Made by a program: the position numbers and the translations under genes. Shown here piece after piece: positions 24,088 through 32,579 of a stretch of DNA of 33,152 nucleotides. Each line of letters starts with the position of its first letter. The stretch's first letter is position 1. The stretch comes from JAIPEK01 sp041685935 (GTDB taxonomy: Bacteria > Desulfobacterota > Desulfobacteria > Desulfobacterales > Desulfobacteraceae): assembly GCA_041685935.1 (NCBI GenBank), contig JAWLES010000006.1, positions 1-33,152 on the forward strand, read 5' to 3'. The notes beneath the pieces are model-generated. The model did no database searches. It saw only the letters and a list, made by a program, of their open reading frames with translations, and was not told where the DNA came from.

Positions 24088-24989
24088 GTCAGGAGGTAGC
24101 GCTCCTTTTCACAAGGGCCTGTTTCCCATGCCTCCCTTGTTTTGAGAAATTTGGTGATGAACATGTGATTGAGTGCGTGCCCTGATTTATCCGTGACAAT
24201 GTGGCCGAAAATGGGCATTCCCAGAAGAGAAAAATCTCCGAGGCTGTCGAGCAGCTTGTGTCTGACAAGCTCGTTTTCATATCTGAGTCCTCCATTGTTC
24301 AGCACCTTTTCCTCGTCCAGCACAACAGCGTTCTCAAGACTCCCTCCCCTCCCGAGGCTGAATTTTTTGAGATATTCAAGATCCTTGACAAATCCGAATG
24401 TTCTTGCACGGCATATCTCTTTGCTGAATGTGTCCGGCCTGTGGTCAAACGTGATTTCCTGCCTGCCGATCAGGGGATGATCAAAGTCGATGGAGCAGGT
24501 TATTTTCATGGTATCCGAAGGGTAAATGGAAACGGACTTGTTTTCCATTTTAAGGTGGACAGGCTCCTTGACCCAGAAAAACTGTCTTTCCGCCTCCTGT
24601 TCCACAATGCCTCCCTCGAGGACGGCAAAAGTAAAATCCTTGGCACTGCCGTCCATGACCGGGAGTTCATAGTTTTCCACTTCAACAAGGGCGTTGTCGA
24701 TGCCGAGTCCTGCAAACGTGGCCATCAGGTGTTCGATTGTGGAGACAATCGCCCCGTTGGTTCCGATGACGGTTGCAAGGCTCGTGTCGACCACCATGTT
24801 GAAAAGGGCCTGGATGTAATGGGTCCCGGGTATATCCAGACGCCTGAATTTGATACCGTGGTTTTCCGGGGCGGGCTTGATGGTGACCGTGTTGTGCCGC
24901 CCGGAATGAACCCCGATTCCCCGGCATGAGACAGGCCTGGCAAGAGTTTGCTGAAGAACACGGTACTGTTTTCTTTTGTTCGGAGTCAT
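24084..24989 (-). CDS. lpxC: UDP-3-O-acyl-N-acetylglucosamine deacetylase
   Basis: This 301-residue zinc amidase catalyses the committed step of lipid A synthesis. Zinc ligands by alignment to the family are H87 (TIEHLMA), H244 and D248 (RHKLLDSLGD). The general base/acid region is SGHALNH with H271, and MDGSAKDF carries the conserved catalytic Glu-region equivalent. Length is normal. No clear Shine-Dalgarno precedes ATG 24989. It is the first gene of a long minus-strand run that includes DUF4390 and the NtrYX-like pair. The gene implies a lipopolysaccharide-bearing outer membrane. Confidence 0.96.
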   Translation of the reverse strand: MTPNKRKQYRVLQQTLARPVSCRGIGVHSGRHNTVTIKPAPENHGIKFRRLDIPGTHYIQALFNMVVDTSLATVIGTNGAIVSTIEHLMATFAGLGIDNALVEVENYELPVMDGSAKDFTFAVLEGGIVEQEAERQFFWVKEPVHLKMENKSVSIYPSDTMKITCSIDFDHPLIGRQEITFDHRPDTFSKEICRARTFGFVKDLEYLKKFSLGRGGSLENAVVLDEEKVLNNGGLRYENELVRHKLLDSLGDFSLLGMPIFGHIVTDKSGHALNHMFITKFLKTREAWETGPCEKERYLLT

Positions 24990-25098
24990 TTATATGTATC
25001 GTCTGTATTTGTAAGCAGGTTCAAGTAAAATCCGTATTTGCCATATATACCTGATTTTTAAAGTAAAAGCAAAATAAATAAGAAACCTGTACCAATTA

Positions 25099-25128
25099 TT
25101 GCCATATTTTTAATAAGAATGTTATACT
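25099..25128 (+). promoter_or_regulatory. Candidate sigma-70 promoter of comM/yifB-like gene
   Basis: TTGCCA (25099-25104) and TATACT (25123-25128), each 5/6 matches, are 18 nt apart. A start near 25135 would leave a leader of about 30 nt before TTG 25166 and excludes the more upstream TTG at 25130 as a start. A second TTGCCATAT occurs at 25038 without a matching -10. Confidence 0.55.
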
Positions 25129-25165
25129 TTTGCAACATTTTTGTTTTCTTTTTTCCGGGGGAAGT

Positions 25166-26698
25166 TTGCTTGCAAAAGTCAAAAGCAGTGCGATTGCGGG
25201 GATTGATGCGTATATCATAGATGTTGAGGTGGATATTTCCTATGGTCTGCCATCATTCAGCATCGTGGGGCTTGCCGAAGTTTCGGTCAGGGAGAGCCGG
25301 GAGCGTGTCAGGGCGGCCATAAACAATTCAGGGTATTCTTTTCCTCCGGACAAGGTGGTTGTCAATCTTGCGCCTGCGGATGTCAAAAAGGAGACAACCG
25401 GGCTTGACCTTCCGCTTGCCATGGGAATCCTTGCATCTTTGAAAACCGTTCCCGAGCAGAGCCTGGAAGGGTACCTTTTCACGGGTGAACTGTCCCTGGG
25501 CGGCGGAGTCAGGCCTGTCAAAGGGGTGCTTCCGGCCGCGCTTGCAGCCAGGGCGAACCGGTACAAGGGGATAGTGATTCCCCATGCCAACCGGTTTGAG
25601 GCATCAATGATCCAGGGCATCGACATCATTCCCGTTCGCACTTTAAGCGAAGTTGTGGATTTTTTCATGGGTTTTTGTTCCATTGATCCGGTGCAGAACG
25701 ATACAGGGGAATTCTTAAACCGGATCAATGAATTTGAAGTCGATTTTTCCGAGGTTCAGGGCCAGAGCCATGCCAAGCGTGCAATCGAGGTTGCGGCTGC
25801 AGGCGGCCACAATATCATGATGACGGGGCCGCCGGGATCCGGCAAGAGCATGATGGCCGGCCGGATTCCCACGATTCTGCCCAATCCGGAATTTGATCAG
25901 GCCATTGAAGTGGTGAAAATCTACTCTGTGGCGGGCATAATGAAAGACGGGCAGCCGTTTCCCGTGGGAAAGCCCTTCAGGGCGCCTCACCATACAATAT
26001 CCGATGCAGGGATGATCGGCGGCGGCACCAGGCCTGAGCCGGGGGAGGTCAGCCTCGCCCACAACGGGGTGCTTTTTCTTGATGAGCTGCCGGAATTCAA
26101 GAAAAACGTGCTGGAGGTCCTGCGTCAGCCCCTTGAAGACGGAGCCATAACAATCTCAAGGGCCGGAGCCAAGGTGTCGTTTCCCTGCGATTTCATGCTT
26201 GTGGCTGCCATGAATCCTTGCCCGTGCGGATTTCTGGATGATCCTGCAGGAAGGTGCTCGTGTTCAGGCGCGCAGATTCAAAAATACCGTTCAAGGCTTT
26301 CCGGGCCGCTCATGGACAGGATCGACATCCAGGTGGAAGTGCCAAGGGTTTCCTATGCTGAACTTTCAGGGAAATCGGGCGGTGCGGAATCTTCATCCCG
26401 GATCAGGGAACGGGTCATGACTGCGGTTAATGTTCAGAAGGAACGGTTTCAAGGTACCGGCGTATCCTGCAACGCCCGTATGGACACCGGCAGCCTGAAG
26501 ACCTTCTGTTCGCTGGACGGACAGAGCGAATCCCTCCTTGAAAAGTCCGTGGAGACCCTGGGGCTGTCCGCAAGGGCGTATACCAGGATACTCAAAATTT
26601 CAAGGACGATTGCGGACCTTGAAAATCAGAATAAAATCACTTCCGGGCACGTTGCGGAAGCAATCCAGTACAGAAGTCTGGACAGACATATCAACTGA
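25166..26698 (+). CDS. YifB/ComM family Mg chelatase-like AAA ATPase
   Basis: This 510-residue protein has the N-terminal ChlI-like domain with IDAYIIDVEVDISYGLPSF in two parts. The AAA+ core has Walker A GPPGSGKS (about 221-228) and Walker B LFLDELPEF. A C-terminal Mg_chelatase_C region contains NPCPCG and CSCSGAQI. ComM homologues act as helicases that widen heteroduplex joints during natural transformation and recombination. TTG 25166 gives the usual family start (LAKVKSSAIAGID) and normal length, with GGGG about 4 nt upstream. The gene is divergent from lpxC. Transformation itself is not shown by this window. Confidence 0.92.
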   Translation: MLAKVKSSAIAGIDAYIIDVEVDISYGLPSFSIVGLAEVSVRESRERVRAAINNSGYSFPPDKVVVNLAPADVKKETTGLDLPLAMGILASLKTVPEQSLEGYLFTGELSLGGGVRPVKGVLPAALAARANRYKGIVIPHANRFEASMIQGIDIIPVRTLSEVVDFFMGFCSIDPVQNDTGEFLNRINEFEVDFSEVQGQSHAKRAIEVAAAGGHNIMMTGPPGSGKSMMAGRIPTILPNPEFDQAIEVVKIYSVAGIMKDGQPFPVGKPFRAPHHTISDAGMIGGGTRPEPGEVSLAHNGVLFLDELPEFKKNVLEVLRQPLEDGAITISRAGAKVSFPCDFMLVAAMNPCPCGFLDDPAGRCSCSGAQIQKYRSRLSGPLMDRIDIQVEVPRVSYAELSGKSGGAESSSRIRERVMTAVNVQKERFQGTGVSCNARMDTGSLKTFCSLDGQSESLLEKSVETLGLSARAYTRILKISRTIADLENQNKITSGHVAEAIQYRSLDRHIN

Positions 26699-26714
26699 AA
26701 TTTGGAAGCGTATC

Positions 26715-27635
26715 ATGATTAAAAAAGATATATTCAAAAACGATCTGAAGGGAAAGCTCAGGGCATCCGCCAATGACAAGCTTTTTTCATTTTTAATGGC
26801 CGACGGCATGCTCAGGGGGGCGGTGGTTAACACCACCCGGATGGTCAGGGAAATGCGGGCCAACCATGACTTAGGTCCTCTTGAAACCCTTATTCTGGGA
26901 CATGCCTATACGGCGGCCGCCCTGATGACGTCTAACCTCAAGGGAAAAGACCGGGTCAGTCTCTCGATCAGCTGTTCCGGCCCTGTCAAGGGGCTGGATG
27001 TGGAGGCCAACGTATTCGGCGAAGTCCGGGGGTTCCTGAAAAGTTCGAAAATAGAGGTGGAAGATCCTGGGAACTTGAAGTCTGTTTCTCAGCTTTTCGG
27101 GGCGGGGATTTTGACCGTCACCAAGTACCTTGAGGATGCAAAATCCCCTTATTCCGGGCAGGTGGCCCTGGAGTACGGAAGTATTGCAGAGGATCTCGCC
27201 CTTTATTTTCTGGAATCCGAACAGAAACCCACAGGGTTTAACCTTGGTGTGGATTTTGACGAAAACGATGAGGTGCTCGGGGCCGGGGGCCTCTTTTTAC
27301 AGGCCATGCCCGGTGCGGATGAAGAGCTGCTGGAAAAGGCTGAAAAGACAATGGCGGGCATCACGGGACTGGGCGGCAGGCTGGCCGCGGAGGAAGCCTG
27401 TGACCGGTTTGTCTTGAAAACGTTTGACTCCTTTGATCCTGTGATTCTTGGGGACAGGCGGGTTGCGTTTTTCTGCCGCTGCAGCGCCGATAAAATGGAA
27501 AGCTATCTGTCCAGGCTGCCGGAACCCGACCGTAAAGATATTCTTGAAAAAAGCGAGTTCCCGGTGGAGATCCGTTGTCATCACTGCAATACGGTCTACT
27601 CTTTTTCAAGGGAAGACATGGAAAAAATGGTTTGA
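26715..27635 (+). CDS. hslO: Hsp33 family redox-regulated chaperone
   Basis: This 306-residue protein carries the Hsp33 fold and the C-terminal redox switch: C254 and C256 in FCRCS, then C288 and C291 in CHHC. Reduced, these bind zinc; oxidised, they form disulfides and release an active holdase. GKDRVSLSISCSGPVKGLDVEAN and the GYSG-type SGQVALEYGSIAEDLA stretch are family landmarks. I chose ATG 26715, with GGAAG 6 nt upstream. It follows comM-like by 16 nt. In an anaerobe it would serve during brief oxidative or hypochlorous stress. Confidence 0.93.
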   Translation: MIKKDIFKNDLKGKLRASANDKLFSFLMADGMLRGAVVNTTRMVREMRANHDLGPLETLILGHAYTAAALMTSNLKGKDRVSLSISCSGPVKGLDVEANVFGEVRGFLKSSKIEVEDPGNLKSVSQLFGAGILTVTKYLEDAKSPYSGQVALEYGSIAEDLALYFLESEQKPTGFNLGVDFDENDEVLGAGGLFLQAMPGADEELLEKAEKTMAGITGLGGRLAAEEACDRFVLKTFDSFDPVILGDRRVAFFCRCSADKMESYLSRLPEPDRKDILEKSEFPVEIRCHHCNTVYSFSREDMEKMV

Positions 27636-27746
27636 GACCGGGGCATTTAAAAAGCATCATGTCCGGTCTGCGAGGGGATCGCTTGTTGCCGCTAAATTCG
27701 GCGGTGACTTTCATATGCAAAAGAAAGGCGGAAATCGGATAATCGG

Positions 27747-28490
27747 ATGAGGCTTGCGGTTATATCGGACATACACAGCAATCTTGAAGCTTTCCGGGCT
27801 GTGCTGGAAGATATAAAAAAGGTCCGGGCCGAGAAGGTGATTTCGCTGGGGGACAATATCGGTTACGGTGCGGACCCGGAGGAGGTGATGAACCTTATCC
27901 GGAAGCACCAAATCGAATCGGTGATGGGCAACCATGAACTGGCCCTGATGGATCCTTCTTATCTGCGGTCCTTTCACCCGCATGCAGGAAAGGCGCTGTC
28001 CGTGAACAGCAAGCTTTTGTCAGCCGGGTCGCTGGAGGATATAAAGCGAATGCCTGTGCGGCTTGTACGCCGTGATTGCCGGTTTGTTCACGGGTTTCCG
28101 CCGGATTCGGTCACCACCTATATCATTCACCAGCCCCGCGGCATAATCACCTCCGCAATGGAAAACATGACTGAATCCATCGCCTTTACGGGCCATACCC
28201 ATTACCTTGGGCTCTATGAACTGAAACAGGGCTCCTTAAAAATCCATGGACTGGACAAATGGGGTGTTGCGCTTGACGAAAACAGAAGGTATATTGTCAA
28301 TGCAGGAAGCGTGGGTCAGCCCAGAAAAGGTGAAATACTGGCGACTTACGTGATATGGGACAGCGTGCGCAGCATTATTGTCCCCAGATTTCTGGAGTAT
28401 GATAACCAGACGGCCGCAGGGAAAATCAGGAAAGCCGGAATACCGGGGAGGATTGCAGACAGGCTTGTATACCCTGAAGGCGGCCGGTGA
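27747..28490 (+). CDS. Metallophosphoesterase (calcineurin-like)
   Basis: This 247-residue protein has all the blocks of the metallophosphoesterase fold: DIH (SDIHSN), GDNIGYG, GNHE, and GHTH, which bind two metals, plus the NAGSVGQPR stretch typical of the YfcE-like and diadenosine tetraphosphatase-like subset. It should hydrolyse a phosphoester or nucleotide, but the substrate is not readable. It starts 111 nt after hslO and is followed 31 nt later by the His-rich protein gene. No strong Shine-Dalgarno is evident before ATG 27747. Confidence 0.88.
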   Translation: MRLAVISDIHSNLEAFRAVLEDIKKVRAEKVISLGDNIGYGADPEEVMNLIRKHQIESVMGNHELALMDPSYLRSFHPHAGKALSVNSKLLSAGSLEDIKRMPVRLVRRDCRFVHGFPPDSVTTYIIHQPRGIITSAMENMTESIAFTGHTHYLGLYELKQGSLKIHGLDKWGVALDENRRYIVNAGSVGQPRKGEILATYVIWDSVRSIIVPRFLEYDNQTAAGKIRKAGIPGRIADRLVYPEGGR

Positions 28491-28521
28491 TATTAATACA
28501 ATACCAAAAGAGGTGCTCAAA

Positions 28522-28833
28522 ATGTGTAATCATTGCAGTGATCATGCCCACACGCATTCACATGCCCATCATCCCGAGATAGTTCAGATCATGCCGGCCA
28601 ACAGAGAGTTGTATGCCGTTTACAAGGGGAACTCACGTCCGGTGAATGCCGTCCAGGAAGGAAAAGAGGGTATCTCCCTTGTGCCGGTGCTTTTCATGGG
28701 GCTGATCCGGCACGGAGAAAAAACCATGGTGGAAGGCTTTTTTGCGTCGGATTCGATCAATTCATGTGAAGACGTACCCGGATTTACCGGGTATGCAGCC
28801 TCTCTCGAGGATGCGGAGAAACTATACGCCTAA
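28522..28833 (+). CDS. His/Cys-rich small protein before iorAB, function unknown
   Basis: This 103-residue cytoplasmic-looking protein starts with a metal-ligand-rich tract: CNHC, then DHAHTHSHAHH in residues 2-17. A compact alpha/beta region follows, with no membrane span. ATG 28522 has AAAGAGGTG 7 nt upstream. It ends 14 nt before iorA, so it is probably co-transcribed with iorAB. The His/Cys tract could bind zinc, nickel or iron, or help insert clusters into IorA. I do not recognise the family. The longer in-frame extension upstream lies inside the metallophosphoesterase gene in another frame and is not credible. Confidence 0.7.
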   Translation: MCNHCSDHAHTHSHAHHPEIVQIMPANRELYAVYKGNSRPVNAVQEGKEGISLVPVLFMGLIRHGEKTMVEGFFASDSINSCEDVPGFTGYAASLEDAEKLYA

Positions 28834-28847
28834 GCCGAGGAGAACCA

Positions 28848-30704
28848 ATGCATAAACTTTTACAGGACATCACCGGGCACAGTGAAATTCTGCTCGGCAA
28901 CGAAGCCATTGCAAGGGGGGCTGTGGAGGCCGGAGTCGCTTTTGCCACCACCTATCCGGGGACCCCTTCTTCGGAGATATCCCTGAACCTTTTCAACATC
29001 TCCCATGAAACCGACCTTTACTTCGAGTACAGCACCAATGAAAAGGTGGCGCTTGAAGTGGCTTCCGCAGCTGCCGTGTCCGGTGTCAGGACAATGTGCA
29101 TAATGAAGCACGTGGGAGTAAACGTGGCTGCAGACCCTTTGATGACCCTTGCCTATGTAGGGGTCAAGGGCGGGCTGGTCATTTTGAGTGCTGACGACCC
29201 GTCCATGTTTTCAAGCCAGAATGAGCAGGACAACCGGTACTACGGCAAAATGGCGGGAATACCGGTACTCGAGCCCTCTTCGGTGGACGAGGCCAGAGAA
29301 ATGGCTGCATATGCGTTCGAGCTCTCAGAGCAGCTTGAAGAGCCGGTGATTCTCAGGACCACCACCCGGATCAACCATTCAAGCGGTCTTGTCCGTTTCG
29401 GAAAGATGAAGCCGCGGCAGACAAAGGGGACGTTCACAAGGGACCCAATGCGGTATGTCTGTGTACCTGCGGTATCACGAAAACTGCATGCAAGGCTTCT
29501 CGGCAACCTTGAAAAAGCCGGGGCGGTGTCCGAGGAAACCGGGTTCAACTTTGAGAAGGGAACCGGACGATTCGGGATCATCTGCAACGGAGTCAGTTTT
29601 GCTTATGCATCGGATGCTGTAAAGGAACTCTCTGCCGCAGAGAGTATCCGGATTTTGCGGATAGGGTTTTCAAATCCCCTGCCCGGCAAAAAGATTAAAG
29701 AGTTTGTCAAATCATGTGACAGGGTTCTGGTGATTGAAGAGGGAGAGCCTTTTATGGAGGAGGCTGTTAAGGCTTTCGCCCAGGAAGAGGGCATTGTAAC
29801 CGTTATCAAGGGTAAAGGCGAAACTCTTTTCTCAAGAATGTACGAGTTTGACCCTGCCATGGTGAAAGAGAAAATCGCCTTGTATTTCGGTCTCGAGTAT
29901 ACACCCGGCAAAAGGATAGACACCTCATCGTTTCCCGAGGTGCCGCAGAGACCGCCGAATCTTTGCGCAGGATGCTCGCACAGGGCCACTTTTTATGAGG
30001 TGAAAAAAGCGGCCGAACTCAAGAACCTGGACATTATCCGCCCCACGGATATCGGGTGCTATACCCTGGGATTTCTGCCGCCGCTGAGTTCCGGTGATTA
30101 CGTGATCTGCATGGGATCTTCCGTAAGCTCCGCCTGCGGGTTCTCCAAAGTCACCGACAAAAAAGCGGTGGCCTTTATAGGGGATTCCACTTTCTTCCAT
30201 TCAGGTATTACCGGCCTTGTGGATGCCGTGTTCAACAACCACAACATAACGCTTGTGATCCTGGAAAACGGCACCACTGCAATGACCGGGCATCAGCCTC
30301 ACCCGGGCGTTGATATGTCCGGGATGAACCTTGAGGGGTATAACCGGATTTCCATAGAAAATCTGGTCCGGTCGCTTGGAGTGGAGCATGTCTCCCTGAT
30401 CAAGCCTTTCAAGGTGAACAAGAGTATCCGGATCATTGAAGAGGCCCTTGAGCATGACGGCGTATCAGTGATCATTTCACAGGAGCCGTGCGCACTTCTG
30501 GCAAAAAGCCTTAAACTCAAAAAATTCAGGCCTTTCCGGGTTGCGGACAAATGTCTGGACCACAGGGAGTGTATCAATTCCATAGCATGCCCTGCATTCT
30601 ATCTTGAGAACGACCGGGTGAACATTGATCCGGTTGCATGCGTGGGATGCGCGGTCTGTGCCCAGATATGCCCTGAAAATGCCATTGTACCGGTAAAAGA
30701 ATAA
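28848..30704 (+). CDS. iorA: Indolepyruvate ferredoxin oxidoreductase, alpha subunit
   Basis: This 618-residue subunit oxidises aryl pyruvates such as indolepyruvate to acyl-CoA with ferredoxin as acceptor, using thiamine diphosphate. The N-terminal half is the pyrimidine-binding part (TTYPGTPSSEI). The C-terminal half has the PP domain GDSTFFHSGI and NGTTAMTGHQPHPG. The last 50 residues form a two-cluster ferredoxin. The second cluster is regular (C598, C601, C604, C608), but in the first set the middle Cys is His: C569-x2-H572-x2-C575, then C581. A tiny His/Cys-rich gene precedes it and iorB follows. Strict anaerobic amino acid fermentation or oxidation is implied. Confidence 0.94.
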   Translation: MHKLLQDITGHSEILLGNEAIARGAVEAGVAFATTYPGTPSSEISLNLFNISHETDLYFEYSTNEKVALEVASAAAVSGVRTMCIMKHVGVNVAADPLMTLAYVGVKGGLVILSADDPSMFSSQNEQDNRYYGKMAGIPVLEPSSVDEAREMAAYAFELSEQLEEPVILRTTTRINHSSGLVRFGKMKPRQTKGTFTRDPMRYVCVPAVSRKLHARLLGNLEKAGAVSEETGFNFEKGTGRFGIICNGVSFAYASDAVKELSAAESIRILRIGFSNPLPGKKIKEFVKSCDRVLVIEEGEPFMEEAVKAFAQEEGIVTVIKGKGETLFSRMYEFDPAMVKEKIALYFGLEYTPGKRIDTSSFPEVPQRPPNLCAGCSHRATFYEVKKAAELKNLDIIRPTDIGCYTLGFLPPLSSGDYVICMGSSVSSACGFSKVTDKKAVAFIGDSTFFHSGITGLVDAVFNNHNITLVILENGTTAMTGHQPHPGVDMSGMNLEGYNRISIENLVRSLGVEHVSLIKPFKVNKSIRIIEEALEHDGVSVIISQEPCALLAKSLKLKKFRPFRVADKCLDHRECINSIACPAFYLENDRVNIDPVACVGCAVCAQICPENAIVPVKE

Positions 30705-30723
30705 GTGAGGATTGGATTATAAT

Positions 30724-31311
30724 ATGCAGACAACCAGATTGATCATTGTGGCAGTGGGCGGCCAGGGAAATCTTCTGTCGTCAAAGGTGCTGGCTGAAGC
30801 AGCCCTTATAGAGGATGTGCCGGTCCGGCTCAGCGAGATACACGGAATGGCCCAGCGGGGCGGTGTGGTTGAAAGTTCCCTTGTTTTCGGGGAGGCGGAC
30901 AGCACCATCATATCTGATGGACAGGCGGATGTGCTTCTGGGATTCGAGCCTGCTGAGACCCTGAGAGCCTTGAACCGGTGCAGTGAAAACACCTTTGTTA
31001 TCACCAACACCCATCCCCTGCCGCCTTTCACCGCAGCCATAGGAAAAGGGGTGTATCCTGATATCAATGAGATCAGGCGCATTATTAAAGAGAATACTGC
31101 AAGGCTGTACGCCTTTGATGCCATGAAACTTGCCGGGCAGGCAGGAAATCCCATGACGATGAATATCGTGCTTCTGGGTGCTCTTTTGAAATCAGGCAGC
31201 ATTCCGTTTTCAAGGCAGAGCATGGAAGAGGCGGTTAAACGGAAAACCAAGCCTGCATTCCTTGATATGAATCTTAAGGCCTTTGATCTGGGATTCAGCG
31301 CCCTTGAATAG
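30724..31311 (+). CDS. iorB: Indolepyruvate ferredoxin oxidoreductase, beta subunit
   Basis: This 195-residue subunit carries the gamma-type domain of 2-oxoacid:ferredoxin oxidoreductases. The N-terminal VAVGGQGNLLSSKVLAEAAL and the SEIHGMAQRGGVVESSLVFG stretch are diagnostic. It forms the IorAB heterodimer or its dimer. I chose ATG 30724, which gives the usual IorB start; GAGGA lies 13 nt upstream, longer than ideal, and a TTG at 30712 is an alternative. It starts 19 nt after the iorA stop. Confidence 0.92.
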   Translation: MQTTRLIIVAVGGQGNLLSSKVLAEAALIEDVPVRLSEIHGMAQRGGVVESSLVFGEADSTIISDGQADVLLGFEPAETLRALNRCSENTFVITNTHPLPPFTAAIGKGVYPDINEIRRIIKENTARLYAFDAMKLAGQAGNPMTMNIVLLGALLKSGSIPFSRQSMEEAVKRKTKPAFLDMNLKAFDLGFSALE

Positions 31312-31347
31312 GAAAGGCGCGTTTTGCCGGATTGAGGATTTCAGGGG

Positions 31348-31812
31348 GTGGATTTGACTGAGCGCCGGAACAGAACCATTCATGTGATTAACGGGCCCAA
31401 CCTTGACATGCTGGGCAAAAGGGAGCCGGATATCTACGGGGCCCGCACCCTTGCTGATATCACAACGGACCTTGCGGCGGAAGGAAAAGCCATGGGGCTC
31501 GAAGTGATTCCCTTTCAGTCAAACCACGAGGGGGAAATCGTTGAAAAGCTCCACGAGATTTTTACGGCGGGTGCGGGCGCGGTGATTCTCAATGCCGCCG
31601 CCTTTACCCATACCAGCGTGGCGATACGGGATGCCGTTTCCATGCTGGATATTCCGGTGATCGAAGTTCATCTTTCCAATATTTACAAGCGCGAGGAGTT
31701 CCGGCAAAAGTCTTTGCTCTGTGATGTGGCAACCGGGCAGATCACCGGGTTCGGAGCAGAAGTATACCGGCTTGCCCTGGAGGCGGCACGGGATATCCTG
31801 CATGCCGGGTAA
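31348..31812 (+). CDS. aroQ: Type II 3-dehydroquinate dehydratase
   Basis: This 154-residue enzyme dehydrates 3-dehydroquinate to 3-dehydroshikimate in the shikimate path. NGPNLDMLGKREPDIYG holds the catalytic Tyr (final IYG), FQSNHEGEI is the substrate loop, and AAFTHTSVAIRDA and EVHLSNI carry the active-site His. Type II enzymes form dodecamers. The start is GTG 31348 with GAGGA 9 nt upstream; a TTG at 31354 with AGGGGGTG just before it is also possible. It overlaps mqnB by 11 nt. Shikimate flow feeds chorismate and, from there, the futalosine route of mqnB. Confidence 0.95.
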   Translation: MDLTERRNRTIHVINGPNLDMLGKREPDIYGARTLADITTDLAAEGKAMGLEVIPFQSNHEGEIVEKLHEIFTAGAGAVILNAAAFTHTSVAIRDAVSMLDIPVIEVHLSNIYKREEFRQKSLLCDVATGQITGFGAEVYRLALEAARDILHAG

Positions 31813-32563
31813 GATTCTTGTGGCGGCGGCCACCCGCAGGGAAGCCGCTGATCTGCTTGAACTCTCCTGTGTGAAGCAGGAACGCGGTTCGGGACGGGAA
31901 ACCCCGGTCCGTGCCTCAATTCACTCGATTCCCTTTTACCTGGGCATTACCGGGATCGGTTCTGTGAACACGGCAAGCCGGTTGACCAGTTTTATAGAAA
32001 GGATTGATCCGGGTTTGATCATCCAGGCGGGAATTGCCGGAACGTTCAGGCAATCCGGGCTCGATATCGGTGATGTGGCGGTAGCCGACCGCGAGGTGTA
32101 CATCCATACCGGTGTTGAAAATGATGCGTTTTCATATCCGCTTGATCCGCTGCCGTTTGAGCTTGTCAAAGGACTGGGGGAAACCCGCCAAGGGATTTTT
32201 TACCCGGACCCGGACTTTTCGGAAACGGCACGGAAGACTGCTGAAAATGCTCTTTCAGGTGCAGGCTTGAAAGTGAAAAAGGGTCCGTTCATCACGGTTT
32301 CCACCATCACCGCCTCCAGGGGAACCGAACGCCTTCTCTGGAATCTGTTCACCCCGCTGGCGGAGTCCATGGAAGGTGCGGCTGCCGTTCAAACCGCAAA
32401 TCTGTACGAAATCCCTTTTGTGCAGATCCGGGCGGTGTCCAATTTTGTCGGTATCCGGGACAAGAGCCGATGGAATATTCCCGGGGCCTGCAGCAATCTC
32501 TGCCTCGCATGCGCGGAAGTGATCCGGGCCGTGGGCAAGCCGGGTTATCATCAGCCGGGTTAA
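31802..32563 (+). CDS. mqnB: Futalosine hydrolase
   Basis: This 253-residue nucleosidase belongs to the PNP/MTAN-like family and matches MqnB, which removes hypoxanthine from futalosine in menaquinone synthesis. Landmarks are GITGIGSVNTA, IIQAGIAGTF, DIGDVAVADREVYIHTG, and the ESMEGAAAVQ site with the catalytic Glu, followed by IPFVQIRAVSNFVGIRD. The chosen ATG 31802 lies inside the aroQ end, an 11 nt overlap. Menaquinone made this way is the usual anaerobic respiratory quinone in many deltaproteobacteria. An S-adenosylhomocysteine nucleosidase is the main alternative, but length and the WNIPGA ending favour MqnB. Confidence 0.9.
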   Translation: MPGKILVAAATRREAADLLELSCVKQERGSGRETPVRASIHSIPFYLGITGIGSVNTASRLTSFIERIDPGLIIQAGIAGTFRQSGLDIGDVAVADREVYIHTGVENDAFSYPLDPLPFELVKGLGETRQGIFYPDPDFSETARKTAENALSGAGLKVKKGPFITVSTITASRGTERLLWNLFTPLAESMEGAAAVQTANLYEIPFVQIRAVSNFVGIRDKSRWNIPGACSNLCLACAEVIRAVGKPGYHQPG

Positions 32564-32579
32564 TAAGGGAAGGTCTGTG

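Noticed and set aside
24201..24929. Long plus-strand open frame opposite lpxC
   Set aside because: It mirrors conserved lpxC codons and has no domain, promoter or ribosome site of its own.
25130..25165. Longer start of the comM/yifB-like gene at TTG 25130
   Set aside because: It overlaps the region right after the -10 of a good promoter and adds 12 residues not seen in the family; TTG 25166 gives the normal start.
26538..26714. In-frame N-terminal extension of hslO
   Set aside because: It lies inside the comM/yifB-like gene in another frame; ATG 26715 has a Shine-Dalgarno and gives the normal Hsp33 length.
27632..27672. Inverted repeat after hslO (AGACCGG/CCGGTCT)
   Set aside because: A weak structure with a large loop and no T tract, so a terminator call is not supported.
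28378..28521. In-frame N-terminal extension of the His-rich protein
   Set aside because: It lies mostly inside the metallophosphoesterase gene; ATG 28522 has a strong Shine-Dalgarno.
31721..31801. In-frame N-terminal extension of mqnB
   Set aside because: It lies within aroQ in another frame, and the family's first strand (KILVAAATRREA) starts right after ATG 31802.
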